Shown here: in pieces, positions 25,942 to 34,701 of the stretch | Numbering within the stretch: position 1 is the stretch's first letter | How the letters are laid out: the number at the start of each line of letters is the position of its first letter | Assembly: GCA_017467185.1 (NCBI GenBank) | Contig: JAFTSS010000054.1 | Span: 1-42,341, forward strand | DNA length: 42,341 nt | Direction: 5' to 3' | Source of the DNA: Paludibacteraceae bacterium | GTDB taxonomy: Bacteria > Bacteroidota > Bacteroidia > Bacteroidales > Paludibacteraceae | Made by a program: the position numbers and the translations under genes | Notes under the pieces: model-generated | What the model was told of the DNA's origin: nothing | Databases searched by the model: none | Seen by the model: only the letters and a program-made list of their open reading frames with translations

Positions 25942-27720
25942 ATGAAACAACTAACTGAACTCCGTGCTCTTATGACAGAGCACAAAGTAGATGCCCTCAT
26001 CGTTCCGGGCACTGACCCTCACGCAAGTGAATATATTGCTGCACATTGGCAAGAACGCAACTATGTATCAGCCTTTACGGGCTCGGCAGGTACTGCTGTA
26101 ATCACCCTCGATGGCGGTTGCCTTTGGACTGACTCTCGCTATTTCCTCCAAGCAGGAATACAACTTCAACAATCAGGCCTTACACTTCAAAAAGATGGCG
26201 AAATTGGTACTCCTACTATCAATCAATGGCTTAAAACAACTCTTGGAGCAGGTAAAACTGTGGCTATCAATCCTGATATGATTTCAATCAATGGCTACAA
26301 AGCTCTTGAATCAGAACTTAAAGCTGCAGGTCTAAATATTTACACTGAATTTGATTTTATCAACGCTATTTGGACTGACCGTCCTGCTATGCCTCAATCA
26401 AAGGCTGTGGTATTCGACGAAACTCATTGCGGTCAATCAACTGCCGATAAACTCACCGCCCTTCGCACTCGCATGGCTGAAGCAAACGCAAATACTTTGT
26501 TACTCACTGCATTAGACGACATTGCTTGGTTGTTCAACCTACGTGGTGCCGACATCGACTACAACCCTGTTCTTATCGCTTTCGGTCTTGTGACTGACAA
26601 AGATGCTACCCTATTTATCAATCCAGATAAATTGACTGACGAAGTGCGCGCTCATCTTGCAAAAGCAGGCGTAAAAACAGATGATTATGCCAACATCAAA
26701 CCTGCACTTTCTGCACTTTCTGCAAACACTCGCATCGCTGTTGACCCTGTAAAATGCAACTATGCGCTCTATAAAGCAATTCCTGCAGTAGATGCAATTA
26801 TCGAATTGCCATCGCCTGTATTCCGCATGAAATGTATTAAAAACGCTGTGGAACTTGCTGGCGTTGAACGTGCTATGCACAAAGACGGTGTTGCTCTTGT
26901 TCGCTTCTGGATGTGGCTCGAAAAAGCAATTGCTAATGGCGAAAAAGTAACTGAACTTTCTGCTATAGACAAACTCCACGAATGTCGTGCTGAACAAGAA
27001 GGTTTCTTGACTGAAAGTTTCAACACTATCGCAGGTTATGGTCCTCACGGTGCTATTGTTCACTACGCTGCCGACGAAGAATCTAACATAGAACTCAAAG
27101 CCGAATCGTTTTTCTTGCTCGACTCTGGCGGTCAATACTACGATGGTACAACCGACATCACTCGTACCGTGGCACTTGGCACTCCTACCGCTGAAATGAA
27201 AGCCGATTACACATTGGTATTGAAAGGACACCTCGCTCTCGGTCATCAACTATTCCCATACGGCACACGTGGCGCACAACTCGACGTACTCGCTCGTTGC
27301 TTCTTGTGGAATAACGAGTTGCAATATGGACACGGTACAGGTCATGGTATCGGTCACTGCCTCAACGTACACGAAGGTCCTCAATCAATTCGTATGGACG
27401 AAAACCCTACAATCCTCGAACCTGGTATGTTGCTCTCTAACGAACCAGGTCTTTACCGTGCAGGCAAACACGGTATTCGTATCGAAAACCTTGTGGCTGT
27501 AGCTGATTACGACAACAACGTAAACGAATTTGGACGTTTCCTCCACTTCAAAGCATTGACACTCTTCCCTTACGACAGTCGTTCAATCGAAATAAGCATG
27601 TTGTCGCCTGACGAATTATTGCAAATCAATGCTTATCACCGCATGGTTTACAATGCCCTCGCTCCACTTCTCAAACCAGAAGAAGTTGAATGGCTCAAAG
27701 CTAAAACTGCACAACTTTGA
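25942..27720 (+). CDS. pepP: Xaa-Pro aminopeptidase (aminopeptidase P, M24B family)
   Basis: 592 aa, the long three-domain type. Two creatinase-like N-terminal domains (about 1-310; HASEYIAAHWQERNYVSAFTGSAGTAVIT is typical) precede the M24 pita-bread domain. Metal ligands are visible: Asp residues in FLLDSGGQYYDGTTDITRTV, His in GTGHGIGHCLNVHEGP, Glu in LSNEPGLYRAGKHGIRIENL. It removes an N-terminal residue next to proline, using two divalent metals, in the cytoplasm. The gene has its own leader with TCTAAAC heptamers and ends in a strong terminator. Confidence 0.94.
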   Translation: MKQLTELRALMTEHKVDALIVPGTDPHASEYIAAHWQERNYVSAFTGSAGTAVITLDGGCLWTDSRYFLQAGIQLQQSGLTLQKDGEIGTPTINQWLKTTLGAGKTVAINPDMISINGYKALESELKAAGLNIYTEFDFINAIWTDRPAMPQSKAVVFDETHCGQSTADKLTALRTRMAEANANTLLLTALDDIAWLFNLRGADIDYNPVLIAFGLVTDKDATLFINPDKLTDEVRAHLAKAGVKTDDYANIKPALSALSANTRIAVDPVKCNYALYKAIPAVDAIIELPSPVFRMKCIKNAVELAGVERAMHKDGVALVRFWMWLEKAIANGEKVTELSAIDKLHECRAEQEGFLTESFNTIAGYGPHGAIVHYAADEESNIELKAESFFLLDSGGQYYDGTTDITRTVALGTPTAEMKADYTLVLKGHLALGHQLFPYGTRGAQLDVLARCFLWNNELQYGHGTGHGIGHCLNVHEGPQSIRMDENPTILEPGMLLSNEPGLYRAGKHGIRIENLVAVADYDNNVNEFGRFLHFKALTLFPYDSRSIEISMLSPDELLQINAYHRMVYNALAPLLKPEEVEWLKAKTAQL

Positions 27721-27748
27721 TAGAGTACAAATAACAGAGTACAAATAT

Positions 27749-27784
27749 AAAAAAGCTGACTATTTCAGAATAGTCAGCTTTTTT
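27749..27784. terminator. bidirectional terminator between pepP and the DUF389 gene
   Basis: Perfect 16-bp stem AAAAAAGCTGACTATT / AATAGTCAGCTTTTTT with loop TCAG, between convergent genes. Confidence 0.93.
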
Positions 27785-27794
27785 ATTTATTGCA

Positions 27795-29165
27795 TTATTT
27801 TGAAACAATTTCAAGTTTATCTGTTTTAAGACGAACTTTCAACCAATTCTGAAGATGTTCATATTCAACTTCTGTTGGTTGTATTGCCCAATTGATATTT
27901 AATGTTGGAATAGTATCTGTTAGATTATTTCTTACATCAACTCTCACAGCCTCAGCCATTGAAACATCATTTATATGAGGATAAAGCACTTGGAGTTCCT
28001 CAGCTAATTGCTGAGTTGTAACATCAGCACGTTTTTGTTCCATACGTATTTGTCTGCGCAAATCACGTATCAAAGAGTCTTTTTGCTCAATAGTACGATC
28101 TTTATCTTCAATAAATTCTTGCAACATTTTCGCCTGCGTACCAACATCAAGCGATGCTCCACCTGCCTGACGAATAGTGAGTTCCGTATCTTTCAACCCC
28201 ATCTCATCCAAACGTTTTTGAAGTACAGCCACTTGCTCTGATGTCAATGGCTCCCCTACAAGCGAAAGTGTAATTTCATTTCCTTTACTTGAAAACGTAC
28301 GCTGCTGAGAAACTATATGCACATTTTGCATTACAGGATTGTTCTGTATATCATTCACATACTTAATAGCATTATTATCAAACGACGTTTCACGAATTAC
28401 ATTTATTGCTATAAATATAGATGGTACAACTACAATAATAGTAAATATAGCTATACTACGACGCACCTTACGCTCTGTTGCTGGGTCAAGAAATGTTTTA
28501 CGAGGAAAATGCAAATATCGCACCATCAAATATGTTGCTAATGCAATAAAGAAGGCATTGATAAAGAATAGATAAAATGCTCCAAAAAAGTATATCAATT
28601 GACCTGTTCCAAGTCCATAACCTGCTGTACACAACGGAGGCATCAATGCCGTTGCAATAGCCACACCACTCACAACTGTTATTTTTTCTTGCTTCCGCGA
28701 CGAAGCTAATATACCTGCCAAGCCACCAAAAAATGCGATAAACACATCATAAATAGTAGGCTTAGTACGAGCTAATAATTCTGATTGTGCATCACTTAAT
28801 GGCGAAATCAAAAAATATAAACTTGATGCCACAAGCGAAATAACAATCATTATAAACAAGTTCTTCAACGACTTACGCAACAATTCATTATCAGAAATAC
28901 CAATTGCCAAACCTAATCCCATAATAGGTCCCATAAGTGGCGAAACTAACATGGCACCAATAATTACAGCCGTAGAGTTGACATTCAAACCCACCGACGC
29001 AATAATAATAGCGAAGAAAAGTACCCACACGTTATCGGCACGAAATTCAACACCTTTCACAATATTTGCAATCGTAGTTTCCGAATCAGTATCTTCGACT
29101 ATGCTTGTAAGCGATTTTATATACGCCCATATCTCTTTCAATATCAGCAACAATCTCTCTTTCAT
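27795..29165 (-). CDS. DUF389 family membrane protein
   Basis: 456 aa. The core (residues about 45-250) has six to seven hydrophobic segments with typical DUF389 text: FFAIIIASVGLNVNSTAVIIGAMLVSPLMGPIMGLGLAIG and ASSRKQEKITVVSGVAIATALMPPLCTAGYGLGTG. The C-terminal 190 residues are soluble, with a likely coiled coil (KMLQEFIEDKDRTIEQKDSLIRDLRRQIRMEQKRAD). Function of DUF389 proteins is not established; transport across the inner membrane is a guess. An 18-codon upstream ORF ends in TGA overlapping this ATG. Confidence 0.88.
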   Translation of the reverse strand: MKERLLLILKEIWAYIKSLTSIVEDTDSETTIANIVKGVEFRADNVWVLFFAIIIASVGLNVNSTAVIIGAMLVSPLMGPIMGLGLAIGISDNELLRKSLKNLFIMIVISLVASSLYFLISPLSDAQSELLARTKPTIYDVFIAFFGGLAGILASSRKQEKITVVSGVAIATALMPPLCTAGYGLGTGQLIYFFGAFYLFFINAFFIALATYLMVRYLHFPRKTFLDPATERKVRRSIAIFTIIVVVPSIFIAINVIRETSFDNNAIKYVNDIQNNPVMQNVHIVSQQRTFSSKGNEITLSLVGEPLTSEQVAVLQKRLDEMGLKDTELTIRQAGGASLDVGTQAKMLQEFIEDKDRTIEQKDSLIRDLRRQIRMEQKRADVTTQQLAEELQVLYPHINDVSMAEAVRVDVRNNLTDTIPTLNINWAIQPTEVEYEHLQNWLKVRLKTDKLEIVSK

Positions 29166-29218
29166 ATATTTAGATTTTTAGTAGCGAGTAGCGAGTAACG
29201 AGACTTGCCATTCGGCAT
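29162..29218 (-). CDS. small upstream ORF overlapping the DUF389 start (copy 1)
   Basis: Codes for MPNGKSRYSLLATKNLNI; its TGA overlaps the DUF389 ATG (ATGA). The near-identical ORF with the same overlap precedes the 109-aa membrane protein gene (34698-34754). The heptamers TAGCGAG/TAACGAG lie inside it. Whether it is translated is unknown. Confidence 0.5.
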   Translation of the reverse strand: MPNGKSRYSLLATKNLNI

Positions 29219-29262
29219 ATATATTTTAGACTTTTAGTAGCGAGTAACGAGACTAAATATGA

Positions 29263-29605
29263 TAATTTAACGTCTGATCGATATAATAATCCACATTGTA
29301 TCCATGTAATCTGCAGAGCGTATTTTTTAGCAAAGCTAAAAATAACGAATTCGGCAAAAATCCTCCCCAATGTAGGGACTCACGGCTCGTGCATCCGCTC
29401 AATAAAAAAACTCCCCAATGTAGGGACGCACGGCTCGTGCGTCCGCTCAATAAAAAAACTCCTCCCCAATGTAGGGACGCACGGCTCGTGCGTCCGCTTA
29501 ATAAGTTTTTGATACGGAGGTGTGTGTAATAAAATATTTTTTTGCTAAAACTCAAGACCAATGGTTCCGTGTGAGATAAAATTATATCGAACTCACACTA
29601 ATTTA
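29263..29605. mobile_element. MITE-like element B with terminal inverted repeats
   Basis: 343 bp. The ends (29263-29286 and 29582-29605) are 24-bp inverted repeats matching at 18 of 24 positions. It shares roughly 65 bp at the left end and 45 bp at the right end with element A (34808-35116). The interior holds three GTAGGGACGC-type hairpins. No transposase and no clear target duplication; 29219-29608 has no other gene. Confidence 0.6.
29363..29505. repeat. three copies of a 48-51 bp hairpin repeat
   Basis: Units start at 29363, 29411 and 29462 (CTCCCCAATGTAGGGAC...). Copies 2 and 3 contain a perfect 9-bp stem GGACGCACG / CGTGCGTCC around GCT; copy 1 carries two changes that break pairs. Confidence 0.9.
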
Positions 29606-29608
29606 TAT

Positions 29609-30661
29609 TTACTCAAATTCAGCAATTGTATTTATAATTTCATCGGCGCTAAGACGCATTGCGTATGGCGCAGCCAAAAGATTATTAAGCGGAATAAGTG
29701 CATACTTACCAAAAGCACTATTTCCAGCTGCATCTAATCGAGGTGAATAGGTTGTAAATGCTCCACGACCTGGGTCAATGTTGATAATCAAACCACCTAC
29801 CCCACTCTTACAAGACAACGCACGCACTCCTGCTGCCAGCAACGAAATCTCACCCGTACGTTCATATAATCCGTACGAATTCATTGCATTTATAGCACGC
29901 ACTATATGGTTTTCACTTATAACTTGCTCACCATCAATCTTTCCACCACGAGCCAACACCACGCATGCCGCCGTGATTTCGGCTGGTGTAACACCGATAG
30001 CGCAAGCACGAGTGTAATTATCTAATGCGCGCATACCATCAGCAATCGTAGCAAAACGCCCCGTTGCCACTAACCGCATAGCAATAGCACGATTATTCGC
30101 ATTAGTTGCCATTTCCGACAAATAAACATCCTCTAACACCGCAAGTTTTGGATTAGCAGTCAAATGACGCATAAATGCAAGGAAATCATCAAATTGGTCA
30201 ATCGCACCCGAGCTACTAATAGCACCAGCATTGTTCAACGGATGACCAGGACGCGATTTCTGACTCTCAGGCTGAAGCACTGCATCGGTATTAAAATGCA
30301 TAGCAGTCGGCTCAATATACGATATATCACTCGGAGCCAAGCCTTTCTGTAAAGCATAAATATAAAGAAATGGTTTTACAACCGACTGAATCGACACTTT
30401 CACATCTACACCATTGCCTACAGCAATCATATCGCCTTGCAAATCGCCAATAACAATTGCCGATTTATCTGGGTCAACATTCGCCAATTCAGGTATATAA
30501 CTTGCCAATTCACCCTCTACTGCGTATGGTTTTGCCCACTCATAAATTTGATTTACTATATCGGTAGTAATACCCATATCGCCCAACGAAAGGGTCAATG
30601 GCACACGCTTTTGGTTATCAAGAATCGACTGTAAAAGACGCTTATTTAATTCATAATTCAT
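29609..30661 (-). CDS. glsA: glutaminase (serine-dependent beta-lactamase-like fold)
   Basis: 350 aa. Family text: YIPELANVDPDKSAIVIGDLQGD, VSIQSVVKPFLYIYAL (catalytic Ser-x-x-Lys), HPLNNAGAISSSG (Asn and Ser contacts), EMATNANNRAIA, and near the end SCKSGVGGLIINIDPGRGAFTTYSPRLDAAGNSAFG. It hydrolyses glutamine to glutamate and ammonia in the cytoplasm. The first residues MNYELNK are coded by an AATTCAT-type repeat, as in glgB, and the 5' leader carries 21 heptamers. Divergent from prfA, with a minus-strand TACCTTTG box. Confidence 0.92.
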   Translation of the reverse strand: MNYELNKRLLQSILDNQKRVPLTLSLGDMGITTDIVNQIYEWAKPYAVEGELASYIPELANVDPDKSAIVIGDLQGDMIAVGNGVDVKVSIQSVVKPFLYIYALQKGLAPSDISYIEPTAMHFNTDAVLQPESQKSRPGHPLNNAGAISSSGAIDQFDDFLAFMRHLTANPKLAVLEDVYLSEMATNANNRAIAMRLVATGRFATIADGMRALDNYTRACAIGVTPAEITAACVVLARGGKIDGEQVISENHIVRAINAMNSYGLYERTGEISLLAAGVRALSCKSGVGGLIINIDPGRGAFTTYSPRLDAAGNSAFGKYALIPLNNLLAAPYAMRLSADEIINTIAEFE

Positions 30662-30681
30662 ATTTTTAGATATTTAGTAAT

Positions 30682-30828
30682 GAGATACGAGATACGAGAT
30701 ACGAGACACGAGACACGAGACACGAAATACGAGATACGAAACACGAGATACGAAACACAAGACACGAAACACAAGACACGAGACACGAGACACGAGATAC
30801 GAAACACGAGATACGAGATACGAGACTC
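30682..30828. repeat. 21-unit heptanucleotide array in the glsA leader
   Basis: Units GAGATAC, GAGACAC, GAAACAC, AAGACAC in unbroken 7-bp register, lying between the predicted glsA -7 box and its start codon, hence probably transcribed. Confidence 0.93.
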
Positions 30829-30838
30829 AATTATCGCA

Positions 30839-30846
30839 CAAAGGTA
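30839..30846 (-). promoter_or_regulatory. -7 box (TACCTTTG) of glsA
   Basis: CAAAGGTA on the plus strand; a divergent partner of the prfA box at 30893-30900. No clear -33 TTTG is seen. Confidence 0.65.
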
Positions 30847-30892
30847 CTAAAAATTTATGAATTATAAATTATGAATTATGAATTATTTTTTG

Positions 30893-30900
30893 TACCTTTG
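30893..30900 (+). promoter_or_regulatory. -7 box (TACCTTTG) of prfA
   Basis: TACCTTTG preceded by TTTTTTG and by GAATTAT heptamers (30860-30887). The roughly 60-nt leader then contains four ATTGTGC/ATTATGC heptamers (30924-30951). Confidence 0.75.
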
Positions 30901-30923
30901 CAAATAAAAAATTTATCAATTTA

Positions 30924-30957
30924 ATTGTGCATTATGCATTGTGCATTATGCATTTTG
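30924..30957. repeat. heptanucleotide array ATTGTGC / ATTATGC in the prfA leader
   Basis: Four to five 7-bp units just before the chosen prfA start; same family as the coding array at 11225-11256. Confidence 0.85.
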
Positions 30958-30963
30958 TTTATC

Positions 30964-32049
30964 ATGAATAATCAACTTTTAAATAGACTTGAGGGGTTAA
31001 ATGCTCGTTTTGAAGAAGTTTCTACGCTAATTACCGACCCTGCGGTGATTGCCGACATGAAACGTTTTGTAAAACTCAACAAAGAATATAGCGATTTAGA
31101 GCGCATCCTCGCCAAACGCGATGAATATCGTCGTGTACTCAACAACATTGAAGAGGCCAAAACCATACTAAACTCCGAAAATGACCCAGATTTACGCGAA
31201 ATGGCAAAAATGGAACTCGAAGAACTTGAGCCTCGCGTATCTCCACTCGAAGAAGAAATCAAAATACTTCTCATCCCTGCCGACCCTGAAGACTCAAAAA
31301 ATTGTACTGTCGAAATTCGTGGTGGCACTGGAGGCGACGAAGCAGCTATTTTTGCTGGCGACCTCTATCGTATGTACACAAAATATTGCGAACAAAAAGG
31401 TTGGCGCATCGAGGTTACTTCTCTCACCGAAGGCACTGCTGGCGGATACAAAGAAATCATTTTCAACGTATCGGGCGATGGTGGCACCTACGGAATCCTA
31501 AAATACGAATCAGGTGTACACCGCGTACAACGTGTACCTCAAACCGAAACACAAGGTCGTGTACACACATCAGCCGCCACCGTAGCCGTACTCCCCGAAG
31601 CTGAAGAAGTCGATGTAGAAATCAACCCTGCCGACCTCGAATATCAAACAGCTCGCTCTTCTGGTGCAGGTGGTCAGAATGTCAACAAAGTAGAGACTAA
31701 AGTGCAACTAACGCACAAACCTACAGGCATTATGATTCAATGTCAAGTAGCACGTTCTCAGTTGGCTAACCGCGAAATGGCGTTACAAATGCTTCGTAAC
31801 AAACTCTACGACATGGCATTGCAAGAGCACCTTCAAGCCATATCTTCGCGCCGTAAAACTATGGTCAGCACAGGCGACCGCTCGGCTAAAATTCGCACAT
31901 ACAACTACCCTCAAGGTCGCATCACCGACCACCGTATCAACTACACTATCTACAACCTCAGCGCATTTATGGATGGCGACATCCAAGGCTGTATCGACCA
32001 ACTCATCGTTGCCGAAAATGCCGAACGTATGAAAGAATCAGAAATGTAA
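30964..32049 (+). CDS. prfA: peptide chain release factor 1
   Basis: 361 aa, matching the E. coli RF1 length. Class I release factor features: GGQ at residues 236-238 ([16 protein letters not shown]), the codon-recognition loop [28 protein letters not shown] with PxT = Pro-Gln-Thr, and the N-terminal coiled region. It ends translation at UAA and UAG on the ribosome. The frame extends upstream to a TTG at 30925, but that part is heptamer repeat; [12 protein letters not shown] aligns with known RF1 starts, so ATG 30964 is chosen. Confidence 0.95.
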   Translation: MNNQLLNRLEGLNARFEEVSTLITDPAVIADMKRFVKLNKEYSDLERILAKRDEYRRVLNNIEEAKTILNSENDPDLREMAKMELEELEPRVSPLEEEIKILLIPADPEDSKNCTVEIRGGTGGDEAAIFAGDLYRMYTKYCEQKGWRIEVTSLTEGTAGGYKEIIFNVSGDGGTYGILKYESGVHRVQRVPQTETQGRVHTSAATVAVLPEAEEVDVEINPADLEYQTARSSGAGGQNVNKVETKVQLTHKPTGIMIQCQVARSQLANREMALQMLRNKLYDMALQEHLQAISSRRKTMVSTGDRSAKIRTYNYPQGRITDHRINYTIYNLSAFMDGDIQGCIDQLIVAENAERMKESEM

Positions 32050-32078
32050 CACTCTCGAACCATTATACTACACAATAA

Positions 32079-32122
32079 AAAAGAGGCTGAGTCAAAATAA
32101 AAATTTTGGCTCAGCCTCTTTT
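32079..32122. terminator. bidirectional terminator between prfA and mutL
   Basis: Perfect 13-bp stem AAAAGAGGCTGAG / CTCAGCCTCTTTT, with further A/T pairing inside, between convergent genes. Confidence 0.92.
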
Positions 32123-32196
32123 AGATGTATCAGAATTCTTGCAATAAACGAAAACAAAAGAAGTTTTGCTTGTTTTGATGAGCCTCACCATATTCT

Positions 32197-32234
32197 CCCC
32201 CTGTATTAGGGGGAGTGGTCGAAGACCGAGGGGG
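32197..32234. repeat. GC-rich double-hairpin element, intergenic copy near mutL
   Basis: 38 bp; second hairpin GGTC/GACC. Shares the flank CACCATATTCT with the copy at 35262-35299, so those two derive from one longer ancestor. Confidence 0.9.
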
Positions 32235-32248
32235 TTATCGGATACCAA

Positions 32249-34108
32249 TTAAAACATCGATTCTATAATATCATCAGAAAGAATATTTGTTATTTTTCGC
32301 CCATCGGGTGCATTGTTTGGATTAGATGAGGCAAAAAGTTGAGCCAACAGAGAGTTACGCTCTTCAATAGTCATTGTGCGATCAATACGAAGTCGCGATT
32401 CGCTCTGTGAGATAGTATTAGCAATAATTTGATGCACTTTTTGACTAACATCACATCCACTAATTTTTATTTCACCCACTATATTTTCGAGTATTTTAAT
32501 CACATCAGCCCCCTCACTAAGCATTGCGGGTACACCCTCGATACGATACATCGACTTGCCAAACTCAGCTATTTCAAAACCGACAGCCTTAAGTTCTAAT
32601 TCTATTTCAGTAAACAAACATTTATCTTCTAACGACAACTCCAACACCTCAGGGAAAAGCAATTTTTGACTGACACCACTATTCTTTTCTACTTGCGCCA
32701 ATAGGCTATCATAATAAATACGAGCAAAAGCACGTTGCACATCTATCATCATAAGCCCCGATTTCATCGGCACACAGAGATAACGGTTTTTGTAAATAAG
32801 TGTATCTTGTAGAGACGCAATAAATTGCGTCTCTAATTGAGAATTAAAAACAGATTGGAAATCTTTATCTACGAGAATATTTTTTGATTGTGTTGTTTCA
32901 CTTCTAACTCCTAACTCCTCATTCCTCACTTCAAATAGGTCTTTCCAATTACGAGGTGCAGATTGCGATGAAATCGATGTTTTTTGAGTATTTGAAAATG
33001 GATTATAATTTGGATTAAATGTTACTTTTGGCATTTCGGGAATTACATTGCCCGAACCTCCAGCCACAGGAATATCAATGCTATCAGTAGTATCAAAATC
33101 AATCGACGGTGCTACATTAAATTTACCCAACGCCTCCTTCACTGCAATAGAGATAATACTCCATATTTCACGCTCATTCTCAAACTTAATCTCTGTCTTT
33201 GTAGGATGAATATTTACGTCGATTGTAGAGGGGTCAACCTCAAGATTTAAGAAAAATTGTGGGGCATCTTCGGCAGAAATCATTCGTTCATACGCCTGCA
33301 TAACGGCACGACGAAAGTATGGATGATTCATATATCTGCCATTGACAAAAAAGAATTGATGCGGATTACGACCTGCCGACTGCGGAGTACCGACATAGCC
33401 CGTAAGTTTCACCAAAGTGGTATTAACTTCAACGTTAACAAGCTGTTGCGATATATTTCTCACCTTACGACCACACAATGCCACAATACGTTGTTTGAAC
33501 GACGCAATAGGCAAATCATACACCAAGTCATCGCCATTGTATAGTTGAAATGCAATATCGGGATGAGCCAACACAATGCGCGACATCTCTTGCATAATGT
33601 TTCGCATCTCAGTTTCGTCGCTTTTAAGAAATTTACGACGAGCTGGCACATTAAAAAATAGATTTTTAATCAAAAACTGAGTACCAACAGCACACTGCTC
33701 CATTTCTTGACGAAGCAATTTCGAGCCTTCAATTTCAATAAAAGTTCCCAATTCATCGCCATTTCGGCGTGTACGCAACTCTACCTGCGCCACTGCTGCA
33801 ATCGAAGCCAACGCCTCACCACGAAAACCCATTGTTGTAAGTGCAAAAAGGTCTGATGACTGCTGAATCTTACTTGTTGCATGACGCTCAAAAGCCAATC
33901 GAGCATCAGTGGCACTCATACCTTTACCATCGTCTATTACCAAAATAGACGTACGTCCAGCCCCTTTGACTACCACTTTAATCAAAGAAGCTCCAGCATC
34001 AATCGAGTTCTCTACCAACTCTTTAATCACTGAGGCAGGTCGTTGAATAACCTCACCCGCAGCAATCTGATTAGCTACCGAATCTGGTAAAAGATGAATT
34101 ATATCCAT
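32249..34108 (-). CDS. mutL: DNA mismatch repair protein MutL
   Basis: 619 aa. N-terminal GHKL ATPase: ANQIAAGEVIQRPASVIKELVENSIDAGA, IDDGKGM, FERHATSKI and TMGFRGEALASIAAV. The middle linker (about 340-430) is low complexity and holds two repeat insertions: a heptamer stretch read as EVRNEELGVRSE and a perfect inverted repeat read as ETQFIAS (32811-32834). In the C-terminal dimerisation domain the endonuclease motif DQHAxxExxxxE is replaced by DVQRAFARIYYD, so no nicking activity is expected. It couples MutS mismatch recognition to strand removal. Convergent with prfA. Confidence 0.93.
   Translation of the reverse strand: MDIIHLLPDSVANQIAAGEVIQRPASVIKELVENSIDAGASLIKVVVKGAGRTSILVIDDGKGMSATDARLAFERHATSKIQQSSDLFALTTMGFRGEALASIAAVAQVELRTRRNGDELGTFIEIEGSKLLRQEMEQCAVGTQFLIKNLFFNVPARRKFLKSDETEMRNIMQEMSRIVLAHPDIAFQLYNGDDLVYDLPIASFKQRIVALCGRKVRNISQQLVNVEVNTTLVKLTGYVGTPQSAGRNPHQFFFVNGRYMNHPYFRRAVMQAYERMISAEDAPQFFLNLEVDPSTIDVNIHPTKTEIKFENEREIWSIISIAVKEALGKFNVAPSIDFDTTDSIDIPVAGGSGNVIPEMPKVTFNPNYNPFSNTQKTSISSQSAPRNWKDLFEVRNEELGVRSETTQSKNILVDKDFQSVFNSQLETQFIASLQDTLIYKNRYLCVPMKSGLMMIDVQRAFARIYYDSLLAQVEKNSGVSQKLLFPEVLELSLEDKCLFTEIELELKAVGFEIAEFGKSMYRIEGVPAMLSEGADVIKILENIVGEIKISGCDVSQKVHQIIANTISQSESRLRIDRTMTIEERNSLLAQLFASSNPNNAPDGRKITNILSDDIIESMF
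32811..32834. repeat. perfect palindrome AGAGACGCAA-TAAA-TTGCGTCTCT inside mutL
   Basis: Ten-bp arms with a 4-nt spacer in the MutL linker; the flank includes GAGAATTA-type text. It looks like an inserted dispersed palindrome kept in frame. Confidence 0.88.
32898..32935. repeat. heptanucleotide array inside the mutL linker
   Basis: About four 7-bp units (TAACTCC, TAACTCC, TCATTCC and a partial), read on the minus strand as EVRNEELGVRSE. Confidence 0.8.
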
Positions 34109-34128
34109 TTATGAATTGAGAATTGAGA

Positions 34129-34297
34129 ATTTTTGCGATAAGCGAGAGCTGAGTCAAGCTCGCTTGAACTATGCCGAGCGAAGCAAAAATCATGAACGAA
34201 GTGAATAATTAAGAGTTGAGAATTGAGAATTGAGAATTTTTGCTATAATCGAAAGCAAAACCAAACTTGTTTGAGTTATGCCGAACGTAACAAAAAT
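34129..34297. repeat. two copies of a structured dispersed repeat (outer stem + CAAGC/GCTTG hairpin)
   Basis: Copy a 34129-34190 (outer ATTTTTGC/GCAAAAAT, inner CAAGCTCGCTTG); copy b 34236-34297 (outer ATTTTTG/CAAAAAT, inner CAAACTTGTTTG). Each is preceded by GAATTGA heptamers. A third copy lies at 34867-34927. Confidence 0.82.
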
Positions 34298-34371
34298 CAC
34301 GACTGAAAAGAGTAATGAATAATGAACATTACGGCATCATTCGTCTTACGACTTATTACTAATTTTAACTA

Positions 34372-34701
34372 TTAAAAAAGCGCAAGAAAATCGCCTGACG
34401 TAGCAATTATATATGCTGCAAGTAGTAGAGATGCAATAATAATGATTATACTACGAGCAGTTTTCATCTTACGACTATTAGCCAATTCATCGCGTGCTGG
34501 CATGTCATCAGCATCAAACATACCACGACGAAAAGAACCGCGACGAATCGAGGTTACAAAAGGTTTATTTTCATCCGTCAAACCCAACTCTTTGTTCACA
34601 CGCGCTTCACGTTCTTCACGCTCCTCCTTTTCAGGGTCGTAATAAATGTTTTTATGAACAAACCTACGAGGTTTCGGAGTTCTAAAAAATACTATTTTCA
34701 T
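34372..34701 (-). CDS. small membrane protein of unknown function
   Basis: 109 aa. A charged N-terminal part (YYDPEKEEREEREARVNKELG, then TSIRRGSFRRGMFDADDMPARD) and one C-terminal membrane helix (TARSIIIIIASLLLAAYIIA), so probably inner membrane with a cytoplasmic N-terminus. I recall such small proteins near mutL in Bacteroidales, which supports a real gene; no function is known. The start ATG overlaps the TGA of an 18-codon upstream ORF. Confidence 0.8.
   Translation of the reverse strand: MKIVFFRTPKPRRFVHKNIYYDPEKEEREEREARVNKELGLTDENKPFVTSIRRGSFRRGMFDADDMPARDELANSRKMKTARSIIIIIASLLLAAYIIATSGDFLALF

Noticed and set aside
29253-29561. 102-aa ORF on the minus strand with repeated SGRTSRASLHWG
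   Set aside because: Translation of the three hairpin repeats inside the MITE-like element; no start signal and no homologous look.
30925-30963. TTG start at 30925 for prfA (extra N-terminus [13 protein letters not shown])
   Set aside because: These residues are only the heptamer array in the leader; RF1 alignment favours the ATG at 30964.
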